Shown: positions 1 through 12,781, counted from the first letter of the stretch. The stretch is DNA of 64,000 nucleotides from Acanthacorydalis orientalis (GCA_034766995.1 CM068322.1:12083310-12147309), one strand, 5' to 3'. Notes: a model not told the origin generated them from the letters alone. Numbers and translations: made by a program.

Positions 1-489
1 GAAAATATTAAAAACAAACATTTCAGTGATATTAATTGAGATATTGTCGATAAAACTAAGAAATAATAGCTAATGTTTTATCATTGGATGTTTTTGTTGA
101 TGTTATTTAAATATAGTTTAATATAAGATCTAAAAGTAATTTCTGCATATAACATTTGTATTGCAACGTTGATTACATGTGAACTTTTAAAATAATAATA
201 TTCCATATTTTATTCTCTTCCTAAAGAAAGTGTTTTGCGATTTATTATGTTGCATAAGATGAAAAATATTTAATAAATTCTATAGACAAGTATGTCTGAC
301 TAACATTTCACCAGTACAATAAATTTTATCGACGTCAATGTTAATATTATATTTAGAATTTTTCAAAAGACAGACAACTCATCGGCATATTATATTCAGA
401 GGACTACCGACGCACATACATATATAAACGTTCTCATCTGAAGTTGATTACGAAATTCTAATTACGATAATTTAATAAAAACACATCTT
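1..489. other. AT-rich noncoding DNA
   Basis: No coding frame or repeat was recognised. A TATATAAAC motif lies near 421, upstream of the GC-richer block that follows. Confidence 0.4.
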
Positions 490-760
490 CAGTGCGGACA
501 GAATCTCATCTGCGCACATCAACATCGAACATCACAGGCGGTCAGGACACCAGCAGTTGAGTTTACGTGGAAGCGCAATGTCATGTTTAATGTTATTCAC
601 ACCTTCAACTTGGGAAACAAACTGCCCCCGACATACGAACCCCGCCACCCGAAGCCGTCGATATACACAAACATATATACACTACCTAAGCAGCCGGGCA
701 GTGGTGTTGAATAAAGAACTCTAATCGATTTATGAATTTTGTATCCGTATTATCTTGTTA
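490..760 (+). other. GC-elevated island, possible solo LTR or first exon
   Basis: About 230 bases clearly richer in G+C than the flanks. It carries TCAGTGCGGAC near 491 (an arthropod initiator-like TCAGT), several CpGs, and AATAAAG near 712 followed by a T-rich stretch. A TATA-like motif about 70 bases upstream, an initiator-like motif and a downstream poly(A) signal would fit a solo LTR of an LTR retrotransposon. The TATA-to-initiator spacing is too long for a standard core promoter, and no TG...CA boundaries, target duplication or primer binding site were confirmed. A noncoding exon or an enhancer is equally possible. Confidence 0.25.
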
Positions 761-1480
761 CGAAAAGACTTTTCTCTATGCATATTTTCACGTACCTATA
801 ATTCTTCTTAATTACCTTTGTACCCATACTGTGAATACAGGAACGTACTTAGTTAAATTGTATTTCATTAAATGTTTTGCTGATTTTCTTTAAAAAAGTA
901 TTACAATATAAGTTTCTTAGATGTCTGCCCTAATGTTTAATCAATATTATAATTATTGTTATATGCTCTTATTGTTTAAAATTCACATCTATCAACATAA
1001 TCTATGAATCTACATACATACTGATCTTAAAAAAAAGCGAAAATATGATCTTATTTTACTTAAATATATTTTTTTTTCTGAAGTGTTACCTTGATTTATT
1101 AGACTAATCATCACATCTTATTACTTTTTACATCATAGAGCTTGCATATTTCTTATTCTTTTTCCAAGACCTTTTTTATTTCCTTCGTTCATACACTAAT
1201 AGTTCTTTAGCATTCTTTACCTCATTCTAAATAATATAGGAAGCATTTTTTTTTATGTATTTTCTATTCAGATGGTCGTATCATTTTTATGTACATATCT
1301 TGAACATTATTAACTATCATATAGTCCTCCTGCTTTAAAATTTATTTATAATTTGTATACACTTGCCACCAGTTTGGTAATGAGTTAATTTCTCTTTAAA
1401 ATGTAACTGTTTCGGTACTTTTTATAAAAATCAGTTGTAGTTAAGTTTTAATTTATGCTCTTATTTTTCATATTTTTCAA
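761..1480. other. AT-rich noncoding DNA
   Basis: Nothing recognised beyond homopolymer T runs. Confidence 0.4.
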
Positions 1481-1481
1481 T

Positions 1482-1551
<70 letters not shown>
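1481..1551. repeat. (AT)n microsatellite
   Basis: Starts with imperfect ACATATAT units and becomes a pure TA run of about 50 bases. Confidence 0.95.
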
Positions 1552-1553
<2 letters not shown>

Positions 1554-1739
1554 ACATTAAAATCCCGTCTTTTTAGTAACTGAAACAAACAAATCTAGCA
1601 CGATTATTAAATGTTACGTTTTTTAAATCATGTTTTCAATTTCACAAATATAATTCCTTTTTTAATTTTTTCTTCAAATTCTTGTTTCATCTATTTTTCC
1701 TAATATTCTTGCTTTTTAGTCATTTTAACTAGTTTTTAA

Positions 1740-1766
1740 GTAATTTGTATGATATAATAATATGTA

Positions 1767-1825
<59 letters not shown>

Positions 1826-1858
1826 ATTTGTATGATGTAATCATATAATAATATCATG
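1740..1858. repeat. (AT)n array between direct copies of its flank
   Basis: A pure (AT)n run at 1772-1822 lies between two near-identical segments: GTAATTTGTATGAT at 1740 and again at 1823. Both are followed by ATAATAATAT, with a small insertion in the right copy. This looks like a local duplication with array growth between the copies. Confidence 0.7.
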
Positions 1859-2778
1859 GAGGACTTTTGATAACATTTAATTTCGAAAAAAATTTCAATC
1901 TCTTAATAGTTAATGTCGTTAGAATCTAAAATCATTTTTATAAATAACAGAGATTTTCTTGATATTTTAAATAGAAATTAAGGAAAATATATCGAGTCAA
2001 TTGCAGTCAAATCAGTTAGAAAGTTTCTTTGTTTCGTTTTTAGATAAATATGTTTCATAAAAAAATAGTTAAAAAAGAGGACATCTGAAGATATCATTGA
2101 ATAATTCTTTGCCTACTCTTATAAAGTATTTTCTTTAGTGACCAGATGTAATAACATTAAAATTATGTAATTGTATTTCACTACAATAACTTGATAAAAC
2201 CACAAATTTTCCGAGTAAAAACCAAAGGCAGAAAGTCACTAATTACACTTGACATAATTTTTAAAAATCTGTTTCAATATAGTTTATGAATTCAGAAGTA
2301 TTCTTTGAGAAAAAGACTTTTTACAACTCTGCACTTTTCATGCACTTTACTCTGATCGAAAGTTTTTGTATATATCAACAATATCAGTACTGTCTATATT
2401 AAGACAATGAGTTGTACAATCATTATATTTATTAATCCATCACTGTTTCTATTATTAATGATAATTAAATTTTTATTTGAAAAAATGCAAATAAAAATAA
2501 TACATTTTCTCTGATTATAAAATTATTAAAGTTAATTTTAATTTCATTTAATTGATAAATGAATGATATACCATCCGTATAAACCATAATTAAAATCAAA
2601 TAAAAAGCAATTATTTCACCACTTAATTATATAATATTGGTAATATCTGGAAAATGAAAATTTAATTGTTAAAGTAATCCACTGTCTTCAAATACAAATC
2701 AACTGCAATTCTAAGTAGTAAATATAATTTTATCGAAGTGAATTTTAAATAAAGAACTATACATAACGAGAATAATAT
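1859..2778. other. AT-rich noncoding DNA
   Basis: No supported gene or repeat; all frames are closed by frequent stops. Confidence 0.4.
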
Positions 2779-2780
2779 TA

Positions 2781-4041
2781 GGTATACAAATTAATTCGGT
2801 CCTTTTTTTGATAGAAAATCAATGTTTGTTTACGGAAAAATGGAATAAATTTAAATTCCCAAAATATGCTGCATTATTTTATATAAATTTGATCTATCTG
2901 TCGAATAACTGACTAATCCCTTGGCAAAAAAAGATAGCGGCTTTGAATCGATGAAGCCATCAGTGCATTTTCGGACTTCTTTCACTCTTTTAAAATGGGT
3001 ATCAGCCAGGTGCTGGTGGAGCGATCGCAACAGATGATAATCTAACGGGGTTAGGTCCGGAGAATACGCTGCATGAGGGATATCTTCCCAGTCCAATGAA
3101 CAAATATTTGGTCACTTTCGCGACGTGTGGCTGAGCATTTTCATGGTGCAAAATGACATGACTTGTTCCCTCGCTAGTGAAAGGTCTTTTTTTCTCTAAT
3201 TCGTCACTCAAACGGATTAGATGTTGTTGGTAACGGTCTGAATTTACAGTCTAAACAGGTACAAGCAACTCATAATACACCACATCCTTAATGTCGCATC
3301 AGATACACAATAACACTATTTTGGGGTGAATATTTTGATTCGATGTCGATGGTTCACCAGGCGTAACCCATGATATTCGCCTCTTAGGATTGCCATACAA
3401 CTACTAATTTTTCATCCCCGATTACGATTTTATGTAAAAAATTCTTCCTTGTGAACAAAGACATAATCGTAGCACATCTTTTTTTTGTTATCCTTGAGCT
3501 CATATGGAATCCATCGAGATAATGTTTGAATTGTTCTCATCCGATGTAGACGATGGGAACTTGCTTACTGGAGAATTCAGACTTCCCTAGTACTGTGGAA
3601 GTGAGTTGTTGAACAAGTTGCTGTTCAGTCTGAACGAAATTTTTACTTAACGGCTGCTCAAGCTCTTCGCCTTCAATTTTTTTTGGATGTCCGAAACGTT
3701 CTCGATCGGAAAAATTAAAATCAGAACTCCAAAAGCTTTGAAACCGTTTTCTACACATTTTATACGACACAAACCCTTCCCTTAAAGCTGAAAAAATCAT
3801 TCTAGCTGATTCGGAAAAAAACATTTTTCAAGTTGAATGCGAAAAATATGCAATTCCTAACATCAGCGCCATCATGTTCACTACTGTTTTCTGAGGTTAT
3901 GCCAACTACTTGGTCAAGATATATAATGTTTTTAAATATCAACTTTGTTACTACAAAATCCTAAAACGACGAGACAAGCATTTAATTTAAAACAGAGTTA
4001 TGATTGATTAAATTTAAAGACACCGAATTACTTTGTACACT
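2781..4041 (-). mobile_element. ME1: near full-length decayed mariner (mauritiana-like)
   Basis: A 1,261-bp element, close to the usual 1.3-kb mariner length, flanked by TA at 2779-2780 and 4042-4043. The terminal inverted repeats pair GGTATACAAATTAATTCGG (left) with AGTGTACAAAGTAATTCGG (right end, reverse complement). The minus strand encodes a broken DD34D transposase in several frames. The N-terminal helix-turn-helix region lies near 3540-3824. The second catalytic motif reads HHENAQPHVAK near 3130, with Asp changed to Glu. The third motif reads AYSPDLTPLDYHLL near 3060. The HAAYSPDL wording is like Mos1 and relatives of the mauritiana subfamily. Stops and frameshifts show it is dead. Fragments of the same family lie at 13.5-13.9 kb and 49.4-49.9 kb. 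Confidence 0.9.
2851..3824 (-). pseudogene. ME1 mariner transposase pseudogene
   Basis: Three open pieces on the minus strand together cover much of a roughly 345-residue mariner transposase. The first (3537-3824) has a helix-turn-helix-type run with SFWSSDFNFSDRERFGHPKK and EELEQPLSKNF. The second (3002-3211) holds the second catalytic motif, now HHENAQ instead of HHDNA. The third (2851-3096) begins within the WEDIPHAAYSPDL block and carries the third Asp in PLDYHLL, then a recognisable C-terminus (ADTHFKRVKEVRK, IDSKPLSFF). Segments two and three overlap in different frames, so at least one frameshift separates them. The segment between 3220 and 3530, expected to hold the first catalytic Asp, is badly eroded. 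No function is expected. Confidence 0.85.
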
Positions 4042-4911
4042 TAATACTTAATATAAATACAGTAATCATAATTATTTGCTACAAAACCAACCACAATTTC
4101 ATATAAAAATATTTTTAACACTTCTCGTTGATTGTTTTTAAATTTATAAACGAATTAAAAGTAAGACGATATAAAGTAGTTATTTGCACAGTTACTAAAT
4201 TCGAAATATTTACAATTACAATAGATTTATATAAAAAAAACTTTCTGGATATATCTATTACTTTTGTAGATATTTCAATGAAATTATTTTAAAGAGTACA
4301 ACAAATATATTATAGTCATTATGATTATAAATCAATTTAAAATTTGACACATATTCATTTAATGTTTTAATAAAATTGAAAAAAAACAGGAAACTATTTT
4401 GAAAGGAGCTTTTCTTTAATTTGAAAAAAAATGATTTCAATTTATCTTGTTCTTTAACGTCAATGCTTTTTATTACAACTTAGAATTTGGATGTTTTATA
4501 ATTTTTTTAAACATTTTATTAGAAATATGAATATATTTTAAACGCTGTCACTGACATGATATCCTTGTTGCAATATTGGTTTTCACACTATTGCGTCGGT
4601 ATACCATGACCTTTAATTTAGTCTTATGATAAATATATTACAGAATTAATTCAATTTCTAAAGAAAAAAAATGTTTACAATCCATATATATTCATATATA
4701 GCCTGTATTTATTTTTGTAATAAATTTTGTTTTTATACTATGTTTTTTATATTATATTTATAGAGTGCTTCATGTTGATAAAATTATTTATTAACAGAAA
4801 ATTGATAACGTGGCCAAATTTTCATTTATCTCTTTAAGGAAAGTAAATGTTCTGTAGACATTTCTAAATTATTCTTTTTATATTAATTAGTAAGTATTTA
4901 ATTATTATTGC

Positions 4912-4912
<1 letters not shown>
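4042..4912. other. AT-rich noncoding DNA
   Basis: Low-complexity A/T DNA; a 60-codon minus-strand frame at 4258-4440 is Phe/Lys/Asn-rich and looks like chance. Confidence 0.4.

Positions 4913-5003
<91 letters not shown>
4913..5003. repeat. (AT)n microsatellite with GTAT interruptions
   Basis: About 90 bases of TA with two single-base G interruptions. Confidence 0.95.
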
Positions 5004-5854
5004 GGTAATGAATATATACATAGATTTTTAAAACCTTAAACAGACTAGAACATATTGAAAAACTATCCGTCGTTAAAGTTTATATTCAAACATTATATTA
5101 TAGTATACTATTTAAAAAAAAATACTCTATAAAACACGTGTTGCAAAGATAATGTCATCAATGAAACATAGTTGTCATACTTTATTCACAATCGTTCTAG
5201 AAATAAATTACTTAATATAATAAGTCTTTAAATATAAATTGTAAATATGATTTAGTAGAGAGGAGTTCATACCTTTAAAAAATGTAAAATTATTTTAAAA
5301 GAATGAATCCACTAACATTATTAATAAAAATATATACATTTGAAATGTTTTCAAAGAGGATATATGCTATAATATTCAACTCGAATTGTTTGGGAAACAT
5401 TTCATTTAATTCCAGGCGAAAACTATTTCTATAAATATAAGTTAGTAAAGAAAACTTTTATTTTATAATCATATTTTATTAGATACTGATATTTTCTAAA
5501 TTTCTTTGGCTATGTTTTCTTTTAAGTGTATTTGTCATATTATTAATTAATGACCTGCAATGTGACAATATTTAAATTTAAAAGTAATCGATTTCTAGTT
5601 AAATAAAATAGCATTCTAGAGTTAGGATGAATTTTGAGAAACAGTCCCATCGAGAAGATATGAATAAATTTTCAGTACTTTGTGAAAATCCATAATCGTA
5701 CAGAATTTTTCAGTAATGGGAGTCGAAAATCATAGTACTTTAGTACCTTTACTAATGAAGAAGGGATTAAAGGCCTTTCATTTATATAAGATGAAAATAA
5801 TAATTGAAATCTGATTGATTGAAAATAATAATCAAAATCGATTTTCGTCAAATA
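5004..5854. other. AT-rich noncoding DNA
   Basis: Nothing recognised up to the TA (5853-5854) that borders element MB1. Confidence 0.4.
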
Positions 5855-6671
5855 CATGGGCTGTTTGATAAGTATATTAAAAAAGCAAGTTAAACACCGT
5901 TTTTTTTTTGAAAAATCAATTTCATTCCTTAACATAATTTCCATTGAGAGCTATACTCTTGACCCAGTAAATCTGCAAAATACGCATTGACTGCGGCGAT
6001 GATTCGACGAGAATTTCTTCCCACTGAGCCACATTTTCAAGTTTGGGAAGAGAAAGAAGTTGTTCAGGACCAAGTTCGGAAAATAGAGTGGATGAGGAAT
6101 TAACTTAAAGCCTAATTCGTGCAATTTTGCCATTTCGACGATTGATTTGTGGGACGACGCGTTGTGCTGGAGAAAGAGACCTTTTTTGTTCGTAAATCTT
6201 GGTAATTTTTGTTTCAGCTCTTTTTTGAAATAGTGAAATAATTTTGCGTATTTAGCTCCTACTATCATTTTTCAATTTAGTAGCCGATCAGGGTGTTTCA
6301 TTGGGAATCCTAAAAACAGTGACCATCACCATCCCAACCAACAAAACTGTATTAGCCTTCTTCGGGGCACTTTCACAAGTCATTATTCACTGTTTTGAAC
6401 TACTGCTTCGACTCAGGTGTATAGTGGTGGATCTATGTTTCATCCACGGTGACGAATCGATACAAAAAGGCCTGTTCATTTTTTTCCATTTTTACGGTAA
6501 CTACTACAATACTCGCTTAAAACATCTGTAGAACGTGAACAACGCGTCACTTCCTGCTGAAATTTCGCTCTATGCTAGTTTGAAAAGCGACTCTTAACAG
6601 CCGTGACGTTGCCAAATGAATGGTGGCTCCACACCATAGAAATGTACCAAACTTATCAAACAACCATCTTG
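5855..6671 (-). mobile_element. MB1: internally deleted mariner, 817 bp
   Basis: Flanked by TA at 5853-5854 and 6672-6673. The ends are inverted repeats with the shared core GTTTGATAAGT (left GGGCTGTTTGATAAGT; right, reverse complement, GGTTGTTTGATAAGTTTGG). The minus strand holds a mariner transposase relic whose N-terminal ~120 residues are missing. The start codon (6487-6489) reads MEKNEQAF and runs straight into the RFVTVDET block of the first catalytic site, where the following Trp codon has become TAG. MB2 and MB3 have the same junction and almost the same length (824 and 819 bp). Mariners of this kind are normally about 1.3 kb, so this is a copy of a deletion derivative. Confidence 0.9.
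5951..6489 (-). pseudogene. MB1 mariner transposase pseudogene (no DNA-binding domain)
   Basis: From the ATG at 6489 the frame reads into the first catalytic motif (VTVDET, then a stop in place of Trp) and loses frame by about 6330. The longest open piece (5951-6268) has the second motif as LQHNASSHKS, where Asp has become His. It continues with MAKLHELGFKLIPHP and FFLFPNLKMWLSGKKFSS. The third acidic position falls in VLNNFF, where Asn replaces the acidic residue. Frameshifts follow near FSSN. Two of three catalytic acids are lost, so it is inactive. Confidence 0.85.
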
Positions 6672-7119
6672 TATACAGCACTTATTACATTTTATTGTAT
6701 CATACAGAACATGTTTGCTATTGGAATATTGAAGAAGTAGATAAATATTAAAAACTGAAAAAATAAATTACTACACGAATTCAGATTCTAATGCTTCGAA
6801 GGTTACCATTAAACAGATGAATCAGATTTTCGTTGACAAATACAATGACTTCGTCACAGGTATGAATCTTCTATTATATAATGGACAGATAAAAAGTTTT
6901 GCATATGATCTCATAACTGTTGAAAACAGAATGCAGTTTTACATATCGCTCTATAGTAGAAAGTAAATATTGAGATGTGTACAGCATTATGTTAGTGCAC
7001 TTATAGAAACGTGTTGTCATTAAATTTATTATACCTAAAAACGTTTCAGCCATAGACATTCATCAATGATCAAAAATTGGAATATCGCCATAATATATTT
7101 CCTACGTTAAAAATCTCTA

Positions 7120-7445
7120 GGAATTTGCAAACGGTCTCTTTATTACTGTGACAGAACTGTGCTTTACCATAATAATGTGAGATCACACAATTTAAATTCT
7201 AACCAAGAAATTTTGACTCAAAAAAAATTTTATACCCTTCTTACAACTCAGATTTGGCTTACCTGAACTCTATTCATTCTCATAAATAAAGCGTGATCTC
7301 AAAGAAATGTATTTTGACTTGGAGAAAACCAGGTTAAGACAGCCGTAAAAGATCGGATAGGGAAACAAACACCAGATTTCTTCACTAACGAAATGAAGAC
7401 ATTTTTTACATTTTAGTAGAAATTTATGAACAGTAGTGGTGACTA
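7120..7445 (+). pseudogene. MJ: fragment of another mariner transposase
   Basis: The plus strand contains a heavily mutated C-terminal half of a mariner transposase, spread over several frames. Near 7150-7200 it reads VLYHNNVRSHNLNSNQEIL, matching the HDNARPH region with Asp changed to Asn. Near 7240-7290 PSYNSDLAYLNSIHSH matches the PPYSPDLAPSDYHLF block. Near 7330-7440 VKTAVKDRIGKQTPDFF and then FMNSSGDYV match the mariner C-terminus. Terminal repeats were not found, and the upstream half (6760-7120) could not be aligned by eye. Wording differs from families MA-ME, so it is probably a separate lineage. Confidence 0.6.
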
Positions 7446-8216
7446 TGTATTAAAATAAATATACATTGAAAGGTTACATTCAAAATTATTTTTCTTATTT
7501 GTTCCGTTCCAGTTACTCTAACCATTCAAAAATGATAACCTTTAAAACGTTTCAATTTTCTCTTGTAAATAATGTATAAATTAAATTTATATTTCATTTT
7601 TAGACGCTGAAATGATTCAAAAATAATTTATAGATGTATAAATATATAAAATATAATGTAAAATTTATAATATAATGTATAAATATATAAAAGTTACATT
7701 TTGAGACACAATTGTATACTTATAGAAATCAATTTTAATTTCCAGGTAAAACAAGTTTATATTAATATATCACTTATACATTTTTTATAATTTCTTAAAG
7801 AGTTTCATTTCATTATTTATTTATTGTTAAATATACAACTCTTCGATTTGTAATTTTCTTGGATAAGTACAAAGAAATAGTTGCCCAACGAAAATAATGT
7901 CAGCAGGGATTTGAACAAATACTCTTACTCTTAGAGATATCTATTAAAAAGATATGAAACTTACTGCTAGTTTCATTCAAAACATCATATATAGTAGATA
8001 TTTTAAACACAAAGATCTAATAATTAAGAGTGCAGAGACAAAACCATTATGCCATCAATTAATTATAATCCAATTTAATAGGTTTATATAAATGGTTTTT
8101 CAAATATTTCTTTTTAAACAATATAAGGTAAGCATGTTTTTATTCTACAATTTTCCTTAATAACATTAAAGAAATAAAATTAAATCGTTAATGTTAAAAA
8201 GAATGATTTGTAGAAC
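7446..8216. other. AT-rich noncoding DNA
   Basis: Contains a small imperfect duplication of an ATGTATAAATATATAAAA unit near 7635-7690; otherwise nothing recognised. Confidence 0.35.
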
Positions 8217-8239
8217 TATATATATATATATTCTAGAGA

Positions 8240-8281
<42 letters not shown>

Positions 8282-8298
8282 TGTATATATATATATAC
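8217..8298. repeat. (AT)n microsatellite in three blocks
   Basis: TA runs separated by TTCTAGAGAATG and CATTG interruptions. Confidence 0.95.
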
Positions 8299-9648
8299 AC
8301 TGGAAAAACTTAATAAAATAGATAAGATTGTATTCGACATCGTCATATTATCTAACATAGTTCATAAAGTATTGATTTAATATTAAAGATAAAAGATTAT
8401 TAGCATTAAGCATTTTTTTTCAAACTAACTGACAATAATATTCTCTTCAAGTTGTCTTATAAATAAATATTTCATAAATAATAAAAACTTATTTTATTAA
8501 TAATATTGTATTTCATATATTTGGTCTCTGAGAAATTAATTAAAAGTATAATAAAATTTTAAAAATTAAATATTACTAAAAAATAAATTAACATTTCCTT
8601 AATGTATATATTATTCGTGTCACAATTATAAAAAAAAAATGTATGGAGACATAAATTTGAAATTTTAATTAAATAAAATACTGCTCATTCCAAATTTGTA
8701 GAAAAATTAACAAATAAATAAATGAATAATATATTTTATACAAAAGTATATATGTAAATAAATTTACGATTAAATTAATATCATCACATACTTGATTTCG
8801 TGCCAAACTTTTGTAATAATGGAAAAAAATCACTTAAATTCTGTAGTTATTTTCTGCGGTATGTATTAGAAAATTTATGAATATTATATATCTGTTATTA
8901 TAAACTAAATATGCTGATGAAATTAAGTTTTTCATTAATCAACACAACGTTCCTTACAAACGATAACAAATAACAGAGTTTAAAATAATTTTGAAAAATT
9001 ATTTGAAAAAATACTATGTACACAATATAAAACACAGTATTCCGAAGTTCGAACGATTTAAAAATATGTGATTTAATTCGATCAGTATTCGATGTCATTT
9101 AATATTTGAATATAATTATTCATCAGATGAACATTACTTGATTTCACTTCATGTGTGTCATATGATTTCCAATAAAATGTCTTTTAAAATAGAATATGTC
9201 CGTAAATTGAAGTTAACATTTTGCAAGCCATTGAAGAAATCAACTGCAATTAAATTTTTTAAAAAATATAAATGACTATAAGCGAAATAAATATTAATTT
9301 AACTATAAAATGTCCGAAGAGAAGATAAAGAAAAATATAAATGTTTTTTTTCTATCGTGTTTAAAGTTTAGAGAAATGAAAAAATGATAGTAATCCGAAA
9401 CTTAATGCTTGTAAATAATTAATGACTTTCTTGAAAAATGTAGTTAGTATAAGCACGATAATTCGATAGATAGATAGATAAAAACATATTAAATATCGTT
9501 TAATGAATAAGAGTAATTACAAAGTGTTGGAGTACTAGTGAAAAATACTTTTTGTGCTGATAATAATCATGGTAATTTGATATTTATTCGTCGTATTAAG
9601 TAAATAGTTTGATCTATAACGCTGTCTTTATTCTATTTCTTCTCATAA

Positions 9649-9650
<2 letters not shown>
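8299..9650. other. AT-rich noncoding DNA
   Basis: No gene or known repeat was recognised; a short GATA run (ATAGATAGATAGAT) lies near 9467. Confidence 0.35.

Positions 9651-9703
<53 letters not shown>
9651..9703. repeat. (AT)n microsatellite abutting MB2
   Basis: Ends directly at the TA that forms the left target site of MB2. Confidence 0.95.
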
Positions 9704-10526
9704 AGTGGGTCATTTGATAAGTTTGATAAAATTCTACAATAAGGCGCCACCATTTATTTAGTAACGTCAAGGCTATCAAGTGTCACTTTTCAAATTAGTA
9801 TAGAGGAAATTTTAGCCAGAAGCAACGCGTTATTTCACATTCTAAAAATATTCGAAATGAGCTTTGTAGCAGTGTCCGCAAAAAAAGAAAAAAACGAGCA
9901 TGCCTTTTGCGTCGATTCATCAGCATGGATGAAAGATGCTTCCACCACTACACACCTGAGTCGAAGCAGCAGTCAAAGTAGTGGACAAAGACCAATAAAA
10001 ATGCACCGAAGAAGGCGAAAACCGTTTTGTCGCCTGAGAAGGTGATGGCTACTGTTTTTAGGAATTCACAGAGATTCATCCTGATCGACTACTAAGTGAC
10101 GTAAAAAACAATGACACGAGCCAATTATGCAACATTATTGGACAGTTTGAAAGAAAAGATGAAACAAAAACGATCAAAATTGGCGCACAATAAAGTGCTT
10201 TTTTACTAGTTAACGCGCCGTACCACGAATTGACCGTTACAATGGCAAAATTGCACGAATTATGCTTCGAATTGATTTTTCATTCGTTCTACTCTCTGGA
10301 CTTGGACCCGTGCGAATTATTTCTCTTCCCAAACTTGAAAATTTGGCTCAGTGGGAAGAGATTCTTTTCTAATGAGGATGTCATCGCCGCCGTAAATGGG
10401 TATTTTGTAGACTCGTTGGACCAAGTGTGCGAGCTCACAGTGGAGACTATTTTGAGAAATAAAATTATTTTTTTTTAAAAACCGATGTTTAAATTGCTTT
10501 TTTACGATATTTATCAAACTCTCCTC

Positions 10527-10527
<1 letters not shown>
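9704..10527 (+). mobile_element. MB2: internally deleted mariner, 824 bp
   Basis: Plus-strand copy of the MB family, sitting inside an (AT)n tract with arrays on both sides (9651-9703 and 10528-10620). The ends are AGTGGGTCATTTGATAAGT and, reverse complement on the right, CGAGGAGAGTTTGATAAAT. It carries the same internal deletion as MB1 and MB3. The ATG context has decayed to AAAAAAAGAAAAAAACG, and one T is lost shortly after, shifting the frame. The second catalytic motif is present as GTTAACGCGCCGTACC. The third block reads DLDPCELFLFPNLKIW, with Glu at the third catalytic position, as in MB3. Confidence 0.9.
9857..10478 (+). pseudogene. MB2 mariner transposase pseudogene (no DNA-binding domain)
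   Basis: The catalytic part is spread over at least three frames. The first-Asp region (near CAGCATGGATGAAAGATGC) has lost its usual DETW wording. The second block carries Val for the expected catalytic Asp. The open piece at 10230-10478 has MAKLHELCFEL, then DPCELFLF, WLSGKRFFSNEDVIAAVNGY and a C-terminal stub. The third acidic residue is Glu (DD34E by position) instead of the mariner Asp. It is a dead copy of the deleted master. Confidence 0.85.

Positions 10528-10620
<93 letters not shown>
10528..10620. repeat. (AT)n microsatellite abutting MB2
   Basis: About 90 bases with two CAT interruptions, starting at the right target TA of MB2. Confidence 0.95.
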
Positions 10621-12661
10621 TTGTATTGTATTAAGAAAGCCAAAAGTAATAAGGAAAAAAATTTCTTTTACAAACGATTCTTTATATAAATATGTATTTT
10701 TTTAATTTTTGTCCCCTAAATGGGGTAAACAAAACATAAAGTATATTTTTCTGTTACTAGATCATTTATTTGAGGAAAAACATACGAACTGTATATGAAA
10801 AAATATAAGAAATATATGTAAATCTAACTGAGCGCAACCCCTCCGACAATTGGCAGCAGGCATGCAAACAGGTTCCGACTTGCACGTTATATCTAAGTTG
10901 AATATTTTTTTAATTGTAGGTTAACTAAATAGTTGCATGTGCTTGTGGTCCTATAAAGTCAATCGTTATCACTTAATTAAATAAACGATTAATAGACTAA
11001 AAGCTACTAGTGAGTACTACTACTAATCTGGTAAATTTTAACTGTATGAAACGTTTTCAAGAATCTGTTTTAAGTCAGTCATATTTAAATAAGTCAACTG
11101 TCTCACTCATCTAACATATTTGGCCATGTTTGAAGAATCTAATACTACAAGTTAACCAAAAATAATACAATAATACTATTTTCATTCTTAATTTCTAGTT
11201 GGGTAGCTATTGAATAATAGTTGATTAATGAAATATTTAAATTAATACAAATATCAAAAAAATGTATTTAAAATATAAAAATTTATTAACAATATTCTAA
11301 CTGATTATATATAACAGTTAATATTAATGAATAAGTGCTTATCATTAACGTAAAATACTCCAACTGAGTTTCATATTCAATTTAATTTATACTGGTGTTC
11401 ATCTATTTTCGTCAGTTCAAACTATATTTGTATTAAATCAACACTTTTGTGTAGTTACCGCTTTTTATTCATGTCGAATACACTACTGAAGTATCTGTAT
11501 CAATGGAATATGGACACAGTGACGGAGGTAAAAGAAAATACTTGTATTAAAATATTTTTCTTGTCGATCCATCGTATTTATAATATACTTTATTGAGTAA
11601 AATTGTTCTGAAATTAATGAAACTAATGAAATTTATTTTTTTAATTTCACCTGTTATTAATGCTTTCATATCAGTTTTCATTTCGATTAAAAACATTATA
11701 AGTTTTTCAATCTAATTACAGTTTTAAAAGAATTCATCAATACAATTATACAATTTACATTGAATAAAAAAAAGGTGTATTTATCAATTAATATTTAAAA
11801 AATCATAAAATTTTGTTATATCAAATCACAACATATATAATTGTTAAGATATTTGAATGTGTTTACATATGATTATTTCATTGATATTTTGTAGTAGTAA
11901 GTAAAAATGTAGGAAATATTTATGTTATTTTGAAATATCAGTGTATTATTATCGATGAAATTAGTTCCTACTTATTTCCTATAAAATATTTTTTATTAAT
12001 ATGATACACCATATCATTCATATTGTATTGACTTTATGTAATGTCATGATAGTAAGCCAAATAAACAATTAAAACCACGAAATTCATACTAAATGTATAC
12101 ATTATCAAAATGATTGAAAATTTTAAAGGATACTTTATTTTTATTAAACTTTTTAAATTTTATCAAGTTCATATAAAATTCACATATTCACATTAATTTA
12201 ACTAACGTTTCATCTTTTTTTCATTTTCTTAGATCATTTATAATAGGAGAATAATGTTGGTATAAATGTTATGTCGTTTTATAAAAACATTTTATTACTT
12301 ATAATTTTTTCTGCGGAAAGTTTATCTAATTTATCTTTTATTTATTTTTTTAAAAAATTATTAATCTACTAAAAAATGATCCTTCATGAGATAGTTAAAT
12401 ATTGGATATTTATATCAGTTAGTATTTAAATATTATTTGGTAAAATACCCTAGTATAACACAAATAATGTAATAAAAAAGTTATATTAAATGCCTACATT
12501 CTCAAAATTAGATATTTATCCTATTAATACCCATTAGCATATGTTTACAGCTAAATATACATGTAGCATATCATCATACAATAAACTTGTTTATAAGAAA
12601 TTTTGATTTGAATAACAATGGATGTCCTTTAAGAAATTTATAATTAGAAATGTATGTGATG

Positions 12662-12695
<34 letters not shown>

Positions 12696-12781
12696 AATTT
12701 CATTTTAATATTAGATGGCGAATTATTAAATGAAAACGAGATTAATTTATTGAATCTGAGAAATTATTATTATTGAATACT
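10621..12781. other. AT-rich noncoding DNA
   Basis: A short GC-richer patch at about 10830-10905 contains AACCCCTCCGACAATTGGC; nothing else is recognised. A small (AT)n array lies at 12664-12694. Confidence 0.35.
12664..12694. repeat. (AT)n microsatellite, short
   Basis: About 30 bases of TA. Confidence 0.9.

Noticed and set aside
6301..6531. 76-codon plus-strand frame
   Set aside because: Antisense to the MB1 transposase relic.
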